Positions 35,174 through 43,889 of a stretch of 64,000 nucleotides of DNA are shown one piece after another. Under the pieces are notes generated by a model that worked only from the letters and a program-made list of their open reading frames with translations, made no database searches and was not told where the DNA came from. The number at the start of each line of letters is the position of its first letter. Positions within the stretch are counted from its first letter, which is position 1. A program made the position numbers and the translations under genes. The stretch comes from Pseudomaricurvus sp033283175. Lineage in GTDB: Bacteria > Pseudomonadota > Gammaproteobacteria > Pseudomonadales > Cellvibrionaceae. Location: NCBI GenBank assembly GCA_033283175.1, contig JAWMQM010000003.1, forward strand, positions 558,001 through 622,000, in the 5' to 3' direction.

Positions 35174-35953
35174 ATGGGAATTCAAGGTGGTGCAGGGTTG
35201 TTGGATGGCAAGGTCATCCTGATGATCGGTATTGGTCCGTTGATGGGACAGGCGGTAGCACGTATCGCTGCCGCAGAAGGTGCGAAAGTCGCGGTTGCGG
35301 CACGCAGCAGGGATACAATTGAGTCGCTGGCGGCGGAAATCAACGCTGCCGGCGGTACCGCCATGGCGGTCCAGTGCGATGTAACGGACGAAGCCACCAT
35401 TAAAGCGGCTGTGGAAAAGGTGACAGCCGAGCTCGGCGTCATCAATGGGGTGTTCTACAACGCGCCTTTCTACGATCATGCGCACGATGGGCTGGATATT
35501 GATCCGGAGTTGTGGAAAACCACCATGGATATCAATCTCATGGGGGCAATTGCCACGGCGAAATATGCTGTTCCCGCCATGATCGAAAATGGCGGCGGGA
35601 GTTTCGTGTTCAATTCTTCTGCAGCTGGTAAGTACGCCGATGGTATCCGTCTGGGCTACAGCGTCTCCAAGGCGGGGCTCGACGCCGTGGTACGTCATAT
35701 TGCCAGACGTTACGGCCCCGACAATATCCGCGCAAACTGCCTGTACCCGTTCGTTATGCCGGTGGAGGTGCCTGCAGAAATGACACGAGGCTTTACGGAC
35801 CTCACTTGCCTCAGAAGGTCGGGTACCCCGGAAGAGATTGGCAACGCCGCCGTCTTCCTGTTATCAGATCGTTCGTCTTACATTACGGGTGAAGGAATCC
35901 ATCTGGATGGAGGTCTCTTCAGTCGGGCGCATTGGCCAGAGATGGGTCAATAA
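35174..35953 (+). CDS. short-chain dehydrogenase with altered cofactor loop
   Basis: A 259-residue SDR-fold protein. The catalytic triad looks intact (NSSAAGKYADGIRLGYSVSKAG, Tyr-x3-Lys) and the C-terminus SYITGEGIHLDGG is classical. The glycine loop, however, reads IGIGPLMGQ instead of TGxxxGxG, and the NNAG motif is YNAPF. These changes suggest altered cofactor use or an isomerase/dehydratase-like role, as in divergent SDRs of ring-degradation clusters; that is inference. ATG 35174 has GAGGGA 8 bases upstream; GTG 35159 would add five residues. Part of the operon 33759-37414. Confidence 0.85.
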   Translation: MGIQGGAGLLDGKVILMIGIGPLMGQAVARIAAAEGAKVAVAARSRDTIESLAAEINAAGGTAMAVQCDVTDEATIKAAVEKVTAELGVINGVFYNAPFYDHAHDGLDIDPELWKTTMDINLMGAIATAKYAVPAMIENGGGSFVFNSSAAGKYADGIRLGYSVSKAGLDAVVRHIARRYGPDNIRANCLYPFVMPVEVPAEMTRGFTDLTCLRRSGTPEEIGNAAVFLLSDRSSYITGEGIHLDGGLFSRAHWPEMGQ

Positions 35954-36055
35954 TCGTCGGCTTTACCAATGGCCGGGCAAGTCTTTCTGCTGTATCAGCC
36001 TTGCCCGGTGGTGAATCTGAAGTATTAATAATTAAGATTGAGAGCAAGGGTCGTG

Positions 36056-36790
36056 ATGGTTGATAAGGTAGCAGTAGTGACAGGTGCTGGCAGTGGCATT
36101 GGCCGTGCAATCGCGTTGAGACTGGCAGAGCAGGGTATCAAAGTAGCTGTTTGGGATATCAATGCCCAGGGCGCCGAAGAGACGGCTGAGCTGATCCGGA
36201 AGGGTGGTGGGGAAGGGCTTGCCTGTATTGGCGATGCCTCCGACGAATCACAGATTGATGCATCGCTGGCCTTGACCCGGGAAAAGCTGGGGGCGATTAC
36301 GGTTTTGGTAAATAATGCAGCGCTCTCTGATTTCTGCAAATTTCTCGATGTGAAAGCTGAGAAACTGGATCAGATGATACGAATTAACCTCAGGGGGCCC
36401 TTCATTCTTACCCAAAAGGTGATTCCGGATATGCTCTCTGCCGGATGGGGAAGGATTGTTAATATTTCGTCGTCGTCTGCGCAGGCTGGCTCTACCGGTA
36501 TGACACATTATGGTGCCACCAAAGGCGGCATTGTTGGATTGACCAAAACGTTGGCCATCGAATTTGCGGCTTCAGGCATCACGGTAAACCACGTCCCACC
36601 GGGCTTTGTGGATACCCCAATGCTGCGCGCGTCCCCGGTAGATGTGGACGGCTTTGCGGAGCACACTCCGATGAAGCGTGCCGGCAAACCGGAAGAGGTG
36701 GCTGCAGCCTGCGCATACCTGGTGTCTGATGATGCAGGATACGTTACCGGCCAAACCCTTAGTGTGAATGGTGGTCGTTATCTCCAGTAG
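36056..36790 (+). CDS. short-chain dehydrogenase, FabG-like
   Basis: A 244-residue classical SDR: VDKVAVVTGAGSGIGRA at the start (cofactor loop TGAGSGIG), NNAA for NNAG, catalytic Ser in NISSSSAQAG, Tyr-x3-Lys in HYGATKGG, and YVTGQTLSVNGG at the end. All classical residues are present. It would be an NAD(P)-dependent alcohol dehydrogenase or ketoreductase of the cluster. The ATG at 36056 has AAGGG upstream; a TTG at 36038 would add six residues. It lies 102 bases after the preceding SDR and 24 bases before the AhpD/CMD-like gene. Confidence 0.9.
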   Translation: MVDKVAVVTGAGSGIGRAIALRLAEQGIKVAVWDINAQGAEETAELIRKGGGEGLACIGDASDESQIDASLALTREKLGAITVLVNNAALSDFCKFLDVKAEKLDQMIRINLRGPFILTQKVIPDMLSAGWGRIVNISSSSAQAGSTGMTHYGATKGGIVGLTKTLAIEFAASGITVNHVPPGFVDTPMLRASPVDVDGFAEHTPMKRAGKPEEVAAACAYLVSDDAGYVTGQTLSVNGGRYLQ

Positions 36791-36814
36791 AGATGCAGGG
36801 AGGTCTGTATACCT

Positions 36815-37414
36815 GTGAATAGCCAGCAAAAAGATCCCGTTGCCCGTATTGGCCCGGTAAGGGCTGAAGAGCGGACGGCAGAAGCCCGGGAAATCATTGA
36901 TATATTCGCCGGTACTGCCCGCATCAATGTGGACGACAATCCGGTACTCAACACCTTCTGCCAACACCCGCAGCTGGCAAAGGCGTTTCTGCCTTTCAAC
37001 AATTACCTGCTGAAGTCGTCCACCCTGCCTGTCCGACTGCGGCAGGTGGCCATATTACGTGTGTGTTGGCTAAAAAACGCACGATACATGTGGTCCAGTC
37101 ACCTGCGAACCTCATTATTGCGGGGGTTTGACGGTGAAGAGTTTGGCCAGGTAAAGCATGGGGCGGAATCGGAGTACTGGACGGATCAGGAGCGGGATAT
37201 CATCAGGGCCACCGATCAGCTGTTGGAGGAGGGTAGTCTGGATAACCCGCACTGGGATAGCTTACGGGCATTCCTCTCTACTGAGCAGCTCATGGATTTC
37301 CTTTTTACTGTGGGGACCTATGTGCTGTTGTCACTGGTGATCAACAGCATAGGCATTGAGCGCGAAGAGGAGTTGCTGGAGTTGGCGGCCAGGTTTGGTG
37401 CGCCGGATTTCTGA
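36815..37414 (+). CDS. carboxymuconolactone decarboxylase-family protein
   Basis: A 199-residue all-helical protein of the CMD/AhpD superfamily. The core LPVRLRQVAILRVCWLKNARYMWSSHLRTSLLRG (about 70-105) corresponds to the family segment R-E-x-A-I-L-R-x-x-W...Y-E-W-x-x-H. It lacks the C-x-x-C pair of AhpD peroxidases, so it belongs to the decarboxylase/lactonase-like, non-redox side. Members of this type are frequent in ring- and lignin-degradation clusters; precise activity is unknown. The start is a GTG preceded by GGGAGG at some distance. It follows the FabG-like SDR by 24 bases and ends 155 bases before the TetR gene. Confidence 0.87.
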   Translation: MNSQQKDPVARIGPVRAEERTAEAREIIDIFAGTARINVDDNPVLNTFCQHPQLAKAFLPFNNYLLKSSTLPVRLRQVAILRVCWLKNARYMWSSHLRTSLLRGFDGEEFGQVKHGAESEYWTDQERDIIRATDQLLEEGSLDNPHWDSLRAFLSTEQLMDFLFTVGTYVLLSLVINSIGIEREEELLELAARFGAPDF

Positions 37415-37468
37415 GCGGCATTGGTGGGGCTGCCCCGGGAGGCGTGTCAGGAGGAGGTGCAATACGAT

Positions 37469-37513
37469 TGTTGACGGGTTCCCGTCAACATTGCCGGTGC
37501 ATCAGTATATAAT
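37469..37513 (+). promoter_or_regulatory. promoter with perfect palindrome before TetR gene
   Basis: Perfect 10-base arms TGTTGACGGG and CCCGTCAACA (37469-37478 and 37481-37490) flank two bases. The right arm supplies a -35-like TCAACA (37485-37490), and TATAAT (37508-37513) follows at 17 bases. The layout suggests an autoregulated promoter for the TetR at 37570; the site is unlike the TTAGTCC operators, so a second regulator or a termination role is possible. Confidence 0.6.
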
Positions 37514-37569
37514 CGGAGGAATACTCTGCGGAGTAGTCAGCTTGTAATGATTTGCACCAGGTGAGTTAA

Positions 37570-38217
37570 ATGACTGCCAGCTCAAAAAGCACCGGAAAAA
37601 AACGACACGTACCACGACCTGACGTTCGCGAGACTCTGTTGGTTGCAGCGGAAAAGATTGTGCGGGAAGAAGGCTATGCTGCTGCTACGGCGCGACGCAT
37701 CGCCAGTGAAGTCGGGATGAGACATCAGGCGGTATTTTATTACTTCGGCTCACAGGATGAGCTGTTGATGGAGGTGCTGCACCGGTCTATGGAGGCTCAT
37801 AAGAAATGCCTTCAGGAGGCTATTGTGTCTCCTCAACCATTGCGTGCCATGTGGAGCCTGATCAGTAATCCCGAATTCGCCAAGATAGGCCTGGAGTTTC
37901 TGGCGCTGGCCAACCATAACGAAATGATACGCGCCGAGCTGGCAAAAAACTCAGAGACGTTACGTGAACTTGAAACCGAAGGTATTGCCCGCTACCTGGA
38001 GCAGAGAGGCATTAAGCCGCGGGTGTCACCGCAAATGGTGTCGATCATGACGTCAGCCCTGGCCAGGCTACTGGTGCAGGAGTCGACCCTTGGCATACAT
38101 GGCGGTCATGAAGAAGTGGAGGCCCTGGTCGAGCGCTCTCTATCGCATTTCGAGGCAAGCGGTGAGGCGAATGACGAAGTTGAGCCGATAGTAGGGGCGG
38201 CATCGACACTGGAATAG
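37570..38217 (+). CDS. TetR/AcrR-family transcriptional regulator
   Basis: A 215-residue repressor with a basic N-terminal tail (STGKKRHVPRP) and the HTH at about 19-65: ETLLVAAEKIVREEGYAAATARRIASEVGMRHQAVFYYFGS, recognition helix GMRHQAVFYYF. The C-terminal ligand domain ends in an acidic tail. The gene sits inside the SDR/dioxygenase/P450 cluster, so it is the best candidate to bind the TTAGTCC-nnn-TGGTCTAA sites present both at 33592-33630 and 38551-38589. The signal would be a substrate or intermediate of the pathway. It has its own promoter with a large palindrome. Confidence 0.92.
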   Translation: MTASSKSTGKKRHVPRPDVRETLLVAAEKIVREEGYAAATARRIASEVGMRHQAVFYYFGSQDELLMEVLHRSMEAHKKCLQEAIVSPQPLRAMWSLISNPEFAKIGLEFLALANHNEMIRAELAKNSETLRELETEGIARYLEQRGIKPRVSPQMVSIMTSALARLLVQESTLGIHGGHEEVEALVERSLSHFEASGEANDEVEPIVGAASTLE

Positions 38218-38550
38218 CAGGCTGTGATCTCAGACGTCCGGCTTGCCCCTCTTTGCCATCAAATGAACTCTCTCAACATCCCAGTGGAACCATTGTCTAC
38301 CCGCTGGGTTCTCTTGCCTGAGTGGCCACAGCAGTTCCGGGTATCCCGCAGGTATTGCTGGAATTGGTTTGGCGTTACCAATTAACTCTCTTTAAAAATC
38401 TCTGTGGCAGCAGCCAGGTTTTGGGTGCTGTTACCCCTTAAAAAACGCATTTCTGCGCCTGCTATCCAATCATACCTGGCTAAAATTCCGGCCCAGGAAC
38501 TTATTGCACTGTGTTCGCCAAGCGCTGCATTTATATAGCATTTTTAAATA

Positions 38551-38589
38551 GTAGTCCTCGTGGTCTCTTTTTTCGACCACTTGGACTAA
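38551..38589. promoter_or_regulatory. tandem TetR-type operators before the P450 gene
   Basis: In the 481-base gap 38218-38698, which holds no gene, two 18-base sites begin at 38551 (GTAGTCCTCGTGGTCTCT) and 38572 (TTCGACCACTTGGACTAA, the reverse of TTAGTCCAAGTGGTCGAA). They are 21 bases apart and TTGACT starts 6 bases after the second, exactly as at 33592-33642. Confidence 0.75.
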
Positions 38590-38698
38590 TTTTCGTTGAC
38601 TCCTGTAATTGTGGGCAGTAGTCTGTGCCCAATAGAAAATAAAAAGCTCAGCAGCATGATTGGCAAAAGGCTGGGACTAACACTCAGAGGTAATCTAA

Positions 38699-39961
38699 AT
38701 GATGGATTTTGAAACGGTCGACTACTTCAATGAACTTGGCCTGGTCGCAGATCCTTACCCCTATTTTGAATACTTGCGTGCAAAGGGCCCGGTAGTGCCC
38801 CTGCCGAAGCATAATGTGGTTGCAGTAGTTGGCTATGAAGAGGGAATGAAGGTTTTGCGTGATCATGAAACCTTTTCCTCAATCAACTCTGCTACCGGTC
38901 CGTTGCCACCCCTGCCGTTTAAGCCCGAAGGTGAAGATATCACTGACCAGATTGCAAAATGCCGGGGAGAAATGGCGTTTGGCTCCATGCTGGTTACTCA
39001 GGATCCACCTGACCATACCAAGTCCAGGGCGCTGTTGACCGGATTGCTGACCCCAAGACGTCTCAAAGAGAATGAGGATTTCATTCATCAGGCCGCCGAC
39101 CGAAAAATCAGCGAATTTATCGAGGATGGCAAGTTTGAGGCGGTATCCCAGTTTGGCCATCCACTGGCGACACTCACAATCGCTGACTTGCTGGGCGTGC
39201 CGGAAGAGGATCATGAGCTGTTCTGCAGTCTGCTGGGGCCGCTGCCAGGTCAGATTGGCGGGGATATACCACTGGAGAATAATCCGATGATGGAAATCGG
39301 AATGCACTTCTTCAAGTACATTGATGAGCGTCGTCGTGAACCCAAAAATGACATTATGACTGAACTCGCCAATGCCAGATATCCCGATGGTGAGCTGCCG
39401 GACATCGTCGAGATAACCGGCCATGCGGCGACGCTGTTTGGTGCAGGGCAGGACACCACGGTTCGACTGTTGGTGGCTATGCTGAAGACCCTGGGTGAAG
39501 ACCATGAGCTCCAGGCTTACCTGCGTGACAATCCCCAGCTATTTTCCAACTTCATTGAAGAGGTCCTGAGGCTGGATGGGCCTACCAAGGCACATTTCCG
39601 ACTGGCAAAAAGACGTGCCAAAGTGGGTGACCTGGAAGTGGAGCCGGGTACCACTGTCATGCTGATGCAGAGTGCCATGCGACGCGATCCCCGTCGGTTT
39701 GAATCTCCTAACGAGTTCCGCCTGGATCGGAAAAACCTGCAGCCGCAAATGGCATTTGGTCAGGGTATTCATATGTGCATGGGAGCGCCCCTTGCCCGGA
39801 CCGAAGCCAAGATTGCGCTGGAACATATTTTCAAACACACATCACTGATTGATATTGATGAGGAGTTTCATGGTCCGGTTGGCAATCGGCACTATGAATA
39901 CGAGGCCAATTACACCCAGCGTGCGCTGTGTGCGGTGCATTTGAAATTTACCAAGGCCTGA
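38699..39961 (+). CDS. cytochrome P450
   Basis: A 420-residue soluble bacterial (class I) P450. The haem-thiolate loop is FGQGIHMCMGAPLAR with Cys360; the I-helix oxygen-activation motif is AGQDTT (249-254) and the K-helix E-x-x-R is E288-V-L-R291. It would hydroxylate a hydrophobic substrate with electrons from a 2Fe-2S ferredoxin; ferredoxins at 803 and 63225 are candidates since none is adjacent. Its N-terminal half resembles the truncated P450 at 63612 (both have LPF-x-P-x-G-x-D-I and LVTQD followed by L-x-T-P-x-R-L-x-x-N-E). It stands alone after a 481-base promoter region with two TetR-type operators, so it is induced with the SDR/dioxygenase operon. Confidence 0.96.
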   Translation: MMDFETVDYFNELGLVADPYPYFEYLRAKGPVVPLPKHNVVAVVGYEEGMKVLRDHETFSSINSATGPLPPLPFKPEGEDITDQIAKCRGEMAFGSMLVTQDPPDHTKSRALLTGLLTPRRLKENEDFIHQAADRKISEFIEDGKFEAVSQFGHPLATLTIADLLGVPEEDHELFCSLLGPLPGQIGGDIPLENNPMMEIGMHFFKYIDERRREPKNDIMTELANARYPDGELPDIVEITGHAATLFGAGQDTTVRLLVAMLKTLGEDHELQAYLRDNPQLFSNFIEEVLRLDGPTKAHFRLAKRRAKVGDLEVEPGTTVMLMQSAMRRDPRRFESPNEFRLDRKNLQPQMAFGQGIHMCMGAPLARTEAKIALEHIFKHTSLIDIDEEFHGPVGNRHYEYEANYTQRALCAVHLKFTKA

Positions 39962-40079
39962 TTCGGTTGAACATCTCCCCAGCCGCCTGGAATTGCAGTA
40001 AAGGGCGGTTGGGGAAGAGGTCACTAATGTGGTGCTTTGGGGGTAACCGTGTTTATAGCGGTAAAAATTTACCCCTGTT

Positions 40080-40093
40080 TGTAAACGTTTACA
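40080..40093. promoter_or_regulatory. LacI-family operator TGTAAACGTTTACA
   Basis: A perfect 14-base palindrome with the central CG step of LacI/GalR sites, 120 bases before the start of the TonB receptor. Identical copies lie at 48291-48304 and 58877-58890. A second palindrome, GGTAAA-AA-TTTACC (40060-40073), lies just upstream. The LacI-type regulator at 51890 is the evident ligand. Confidence 0.85.
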
Positions 40094-40212
40094 TCTGTGG
40101 GTGGTGACGCGGGTAGGCTCGTATTCGCGGGGCACAGTGAGTAGTACCAGGCATTAAGCAGTGCACGGGCAAAATAAGAATAATTTTGTACAACATCGCT
40201 ATGGGAAAACTT

Positions 40213-42555
40213 ATGAACAATAAATATAAATTAAGTCTGTTAGCCGCAAGTGTAATTGCCGCAGGATCCGGAGCCTTTCCGTCTGTTGCCTTCAGTCAGG
40301 ACGGCGAGCGAGCGGCCCTGGAAGAAGTCATCGTCACCGCTCGTCGAAAAGAGGAGTCGATGCAGGATGCGCCTCTGAGCGTTAATGCGGTATCAGATCA
40401 GGCGTTGAAAGACCTGAACATCACAAATTTTGCCGACATTTCCTCTGTCGTCGCTGGCCTGACTCTGGATGAGGATGTGGTTGACTCCGGGGCCTCGCTG
40501 CGTGGTGTCCGCTATGAAGTATTGGCCCAGGCGCCAGCGTCAGTAGAGTTCTACGTGAACGATGTCCCGACCACCGCTCTGCAGACGATTCAGAAAGTGT
40601 TCGATGTGTCCCAGGTGGAAGTCCTGCGGGGGCCGCAAGGTACCCTTCGTGGTCGAGCCGCGCCGTCAGGTTCCATTACTGTAACCACCCAAAAAGCGAA
40701 AATGGACCAATTTGGCGGATATGTGGACGCCACGTTGACTGATGACGGGGACCAGAACTACCAGGCCGCTATCAACCTGCCACTGGTGGAAGATCGCCTG
40801 GCGGTGAGGGTGGCCGGCTTCTGGGATGAAAGTAACCTCAATGATACATCCAGCGCGTATGGCTATGGGGAATCGTCTTACGATGGCCGAGGCTATCGAC
40901 TCTCCCTGAGCGCAGCCCCGATCGATACGGTGACGATTGATCTCGCCTATCAAAGAATGGAGCCTGAACGTAAGATCTTCCCGATTTCAGAGTCCGCAGC
41001 TGGCGCCTCCCTGAATCTCGATGCAGAAGACCGGAAATCGGTGTCGGACATCCCCGAAACGTCCACTCAGACAATGGAGTACACGACCTTAAACATTGCC
41101 TGGGAGATTTCCGATGATTATCTGTTGAATTATACGGGTGGTTATACCAGCGACGTGCTGCAGCGCAAGGATCCATCGGACCCAACCAATGCATTGGATT
41201 CAAGCTATCCGGACGAGTTTTTCGGGGCGGGGACGGCGCTTGATGTGGATTCAGACGTTTTTTCCCACGAAATACGTCTGCAGTCACAGGAGCCTTTGTT
41301 TGGCAAGCTGGACTTTGTCGTCGGCGGTTTATACATGGAGCGCCACGACACGGTGACCACAACTCTGGATAACTATGTCTATATCCCGAACTTCATCACC
41401 GCAGTAGTTCCTACAGTTGTAAACAATTTCAGTGATTCAGAAGACACTGACCTGAAAGAATATTCGTTGTTCTTTAATCTTAACTACTACATTACCGATG
41501 ACACCGAAGTGTCTTTTGGGGCTCGTAAGATCGAGTTTAATAACGATGCCTATCAGCAGCTGTCATCGGGTACCGTCCTGCAGAACCAGACCTACGACGA
41601 AGATGCAGAAATTTTTACCGCATCTATCAGCCATCGGTTTAACGAGTCAGTAATGACCTATGCCAGCTGGGGTACCTCATGGCGGTATGGACCATCCCTG
41701 GTAGGTATCACGACAACTCAGAAATCGGATCTTCTTGAGAGCTTTAGCAACCTTCCTTCCGAAACCTCTGAGTCCTTTGAAATTGGTGTTAAAACCGACT
41801 TTCTGGATCGGAGACTTCGGGTGAACGCGGCGGTCTATCAGCAAAAGTTTGATAACCTTGCTTACCGACCATCGGAAGGGATCTATTATCACAGCTTTAA
41901 TGCCAGTGGTGCTGACGAAGTGGGTTCCTACAATCTGCAGTCAGGCGTTCCTGTAGAAGTCAATGGTGTTGAAGTGGAAGTCAGTTTCCTCGCCACCGAT
42001 CAGCTCAGGTTGAACGCGCTTCTGAACTACGCCAAGGGCGAAATTCAGGACGGTGTTATCCCCTGTAATGACTACCAGCCACAGGATGGTGTTCCTGATA
42101 GCGTAAGTACTCCACCGACTCTGGCGCAGATCGATGCTGCAGCGGGTTCCGATTACGTAACCTCCTGTGTCTCCTCGCAGAAGACCAATATTGCACCTGA
42201 TTTCTCAGCGTCTTTAAGTGCTGAATACGGCTTCACCGTCGCTGGTATGGATGCCTATGTGCGAGGTCTGTATTCCTATTATGGTTCGACAGATAACGCG
42301 GTAAATAATCCGGTTGATGATGTGGATGCCTATGGAATTGTGAATTTGTACGCCGGGTTGCGGTCGCCGGACGATGTCTGGTCTGCCATGCTTTATGTGA
42401 AGAATGTCGCTGACACAGAAGAGGTTACTGCCAGGGATGCGTCTACAGGTTCCGTTATCCTGCAGCCGTTCGGATCGACGGTCTCTTCAAACTACAGGGC
42501 AGTAGAGGTGACGTCTCCGAGAGAGATTGGCATTAATGTCCACTACAACTTCTAA
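40213..42555 (+). CDS. TonB-dependent outer-membrane receptor (glycan/oligosaccharide type by context)
   Basis: A 780-residue outer-membrane transporter. Signal peptide about 1-29 (cleavage near AFS-QDG), TonB box LEEVIVTARRKEESMQDAPLSV, plug motif VEVLRGPQGTLRGRAAPSGSITV, barrel ending VHYNF with the canonical terminal Phe. It follows a LacI operator and precedes an esterase and an alpha-L-rhamnosidase-like enzyme, so it most likely takes up rhamnosylated oligosaccharides or glycosides; this rests on context. I chose ATG 40213 because GGGAA precedes it; ATG 40201 would add four residues without a ribosome-binding site. Confidence 0.94.
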   Translation: MNNKYKLSLLAASVIAAGSGAFPSVAFSQDGERAALEEVIVTARRKEESMQDAPLSVNAVSDQALKDLNITNFADISSVVAGLTLDEDVVDSGASLRGVRYEVLAQAPASVEFYVNDVPTTALQTIQKVFDVSQVEVLRGPQGTLRGRAAPSGSITVTTQKAKMDQFGGYVDATLTDDGDQNYQAAINLPLVEDRLAVRVAGFWDESNLNDTSSAYGYGESSYDGRGYRLSLSAAPIDTVTIDLAYQRMEPERKIFPISESAAGASLNLDAEDRKSVSDIPETSTQTMEYTTLNIAWEISDDYLLNYTGGYTSDVLQRKDPSDPTNALDSSYPDEFFGAGTALDVDSDVFSHEIRLQSQEPLFGKLDFVVGGLYMERHDTVTTTLDNYVYIPNFITAVVPTVVNNFSDSEDTDLKEYSLFFNLNYYITDDTEVSFGARKIEFNNDAYQQLSSGTVLQNQTYDEDAEIFTASISHRFNESVMTYASWGTSWRYGPSLVGITTTQKSDLLESFSNLPSETSESFEIGVKTDFLDRRLRVNAAVYQQKFDNLAYRPSEGIYYHSFNASGADEVGSYNLQSGVPVEVNGVEVEVSFLATDQLRLNALLNYAKGEIQDGVIPCNDYQPQDGVPDSVSTPPTLAQIDAAAGSDYVTSCVSSQKTNIAPDFSASLSAEYGFTVAGMDAYVRGLYSYYGSTDNAVNNPVDDVDAYGIVNLYAGLRSPDDVWSAMLYVKNVADTEEVTARDASTGSVILQPFGSTVSSNYRAVEVTSPREIGINVHYNF

Positions 42556-42607
42556 GGGGTAGATTCCGGGTTCTGTGCCGTGTCGCAGAACGGTTGTCAA
42601 TGCTCTT

Positions 42608-42649
42608 TACCACGACCAGGGAGGTCAGCTTCCTGGCGTGGTACTTTTT
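42608..42649 (+). terminator. intrinsic terminator after the TonB receptor
   Basis: TACCAC-ga-CCAGG pairs with CCTGG-c-GTGGTA (42608-42620 with 42632-42643), with a small internal bulge, followed by a CTTTTTC tail (42645-42649 T-run), 52 bases after the stop. Confidence 0.75.
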
Positions 42650-42924
42650 CAGAAGAAATAATAAAAGCAGAGGTTTCTGATTTTCAGTTCTGTTTCCAGT
42701 CCCTGATACGCCGGGAGATAGAAGGCTTTAACGCATGCAATGAAAGAGAGGGGCGATAGTAACGCCTGTCACCTGTCGTTCCTTTTTGGCCCTAAATGTG
42801 ATCCCTGGATGCCAGGCAGCATTTAATTACACGGACTCATGTTCCTTTGCAGGACGACTCATGCACTGACGGTAATAGCCCAGTATCAGAAGCTGGAATT
42901 CCGGAGGCGAATGTTTTGGTTACT

Positions 42925-43836
42925 ATGAAATCTGGAACGAAAACCATCATTTCAGCACTGATTTTATTGGTGCAGTCAGTAATTTTAGTTGTCGGTATCA
43001 CCGGCTGCAGGGCAAATAAGGTCTTTGAGGGACATCAAACTCTCAATATCTGGCCGGGAGTTGCGCCTGGGTCTGAAGATTGGACGATAGATGAGGTCGC
43101 AGGCTTCAACTCGGTCACCGATGTAAAAACCCCTTCTATCACTGTTTTCAGGCCCAACCCGGCATTGGCTAATGGCTCTGTGTTTGTTGTATGCCCGGGC
43201 GGTGGTTTTCAGGGGCTCTCGGTTATTAAAGAGGGCAGTATGGTTGCCGAGTGGCTGGCAGATCGAGGTGTGACCGGTATTGTTCTCAAGTATCGCGTTC
43301 GCCGCGATCTTGATCTCCCACCATCCGAGGCGGGAGATAGCTTTGACCAGCGTATCCGTGCATTGGACGCTGGCAGAAAGCTAGCTACGGCAGACGCTTT
43401 GCAGACAATGCGCTATTTGCGTGAACACGCCTCTGAGCTCAATATCGACCCCGATCGCATAGGCATGATCGGTTTCTCTGCCGGCGCGATGACTACCATG
43501 AGCGCCGTGGTGGAAGGGGGTAATGAGGAAATGCCAGATCTTGCTGCCTCAGTTTATGGCGCCATGCCCGGAGATGTGGCGCCGGAAGGTGCTCCGCCTC
43601 TGTTTATTGTTCACGCGAAGGATGATGATGTAGTGCCCGTGGAGCGAAGCCTGAAAATGCAGGCTGCCTGGGACAGGGCTGGCTTGCCGGTGGCAATGCA
43701 GATCTATGAAGAGGGGGGGCATGGGTTCGGTGCCAAACCTTACGGAAAATCGTCGGACGACTGGATGAATGAATTTGAGTCGTGGCTGATCGATCAGGGA
43801 TGGATATCCGCTTTGAAAGTCGAAAATACGCAGTGA
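42925..43836 (+). CDS. alpha/beta-hydrolase lipoprotein, acetyl-esterase-like
   Basis: A 303-residue exported esterase. The N-terminal hydrophobic stretch ends in the lipobox I-T-G-C (GITGC about residue 28), so it would be membrane-anchored. The fold is that of dienelactone-hydrolase/acetyl-xylan-esterase-type proteins: oxyanion loop CPGGGF, nucleophile G-F-S-A-G-A, acid in HAKDDDVVP and base in EGGHGFG. It probably removes acetyl or other acyl groups from the glycan before or after glycosidic cleavage. It lies 53 bases before the GH106-like gene. The start is uncertain: ATG 42925, or TTG 42916 which has GGAGG 8 bases upstream. Confidence 0.87.
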   Translation: MKSGTKTIISALILLVQSVILVVGITGCRANKVFEGHQTLNIWPGVAPGSEDWTIDEVAGFNSVTDVKTPSITVFRPNPALANGSVFVVCPGGGFQGLSVIKEGSMVAEWLADRGVTGIVLKYRVRRDLDLPPSEAGDSFDQRIRALDAGRKLATADALQTMRYLREHASELNIDPDRIGMIGFSAGAMTTMSAVVEGGNEEMPDLAASVYGAMPGDVAPEGAPPLFIVHAKDDDVVPVERSLKMQAAWDRAGLPVAMQIYEEGGHGFGAKPYGKSSDDWMNEFESWLIDQGWISALKVENTQ

Positions 43837-43889
43837 AGAGTGCGGAAAAACGTTTCTGCACGCGATATTAACAAGCTGATTGATGATAG

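Noticed and set aside
39977..40015. GC-rich hairpin CCCCAgCCGCC/GGCGGtTGGGG after the P450
   Set aside because: No U-tract follows on either strand, so not called a terminator; may still be a transcript-end structure.
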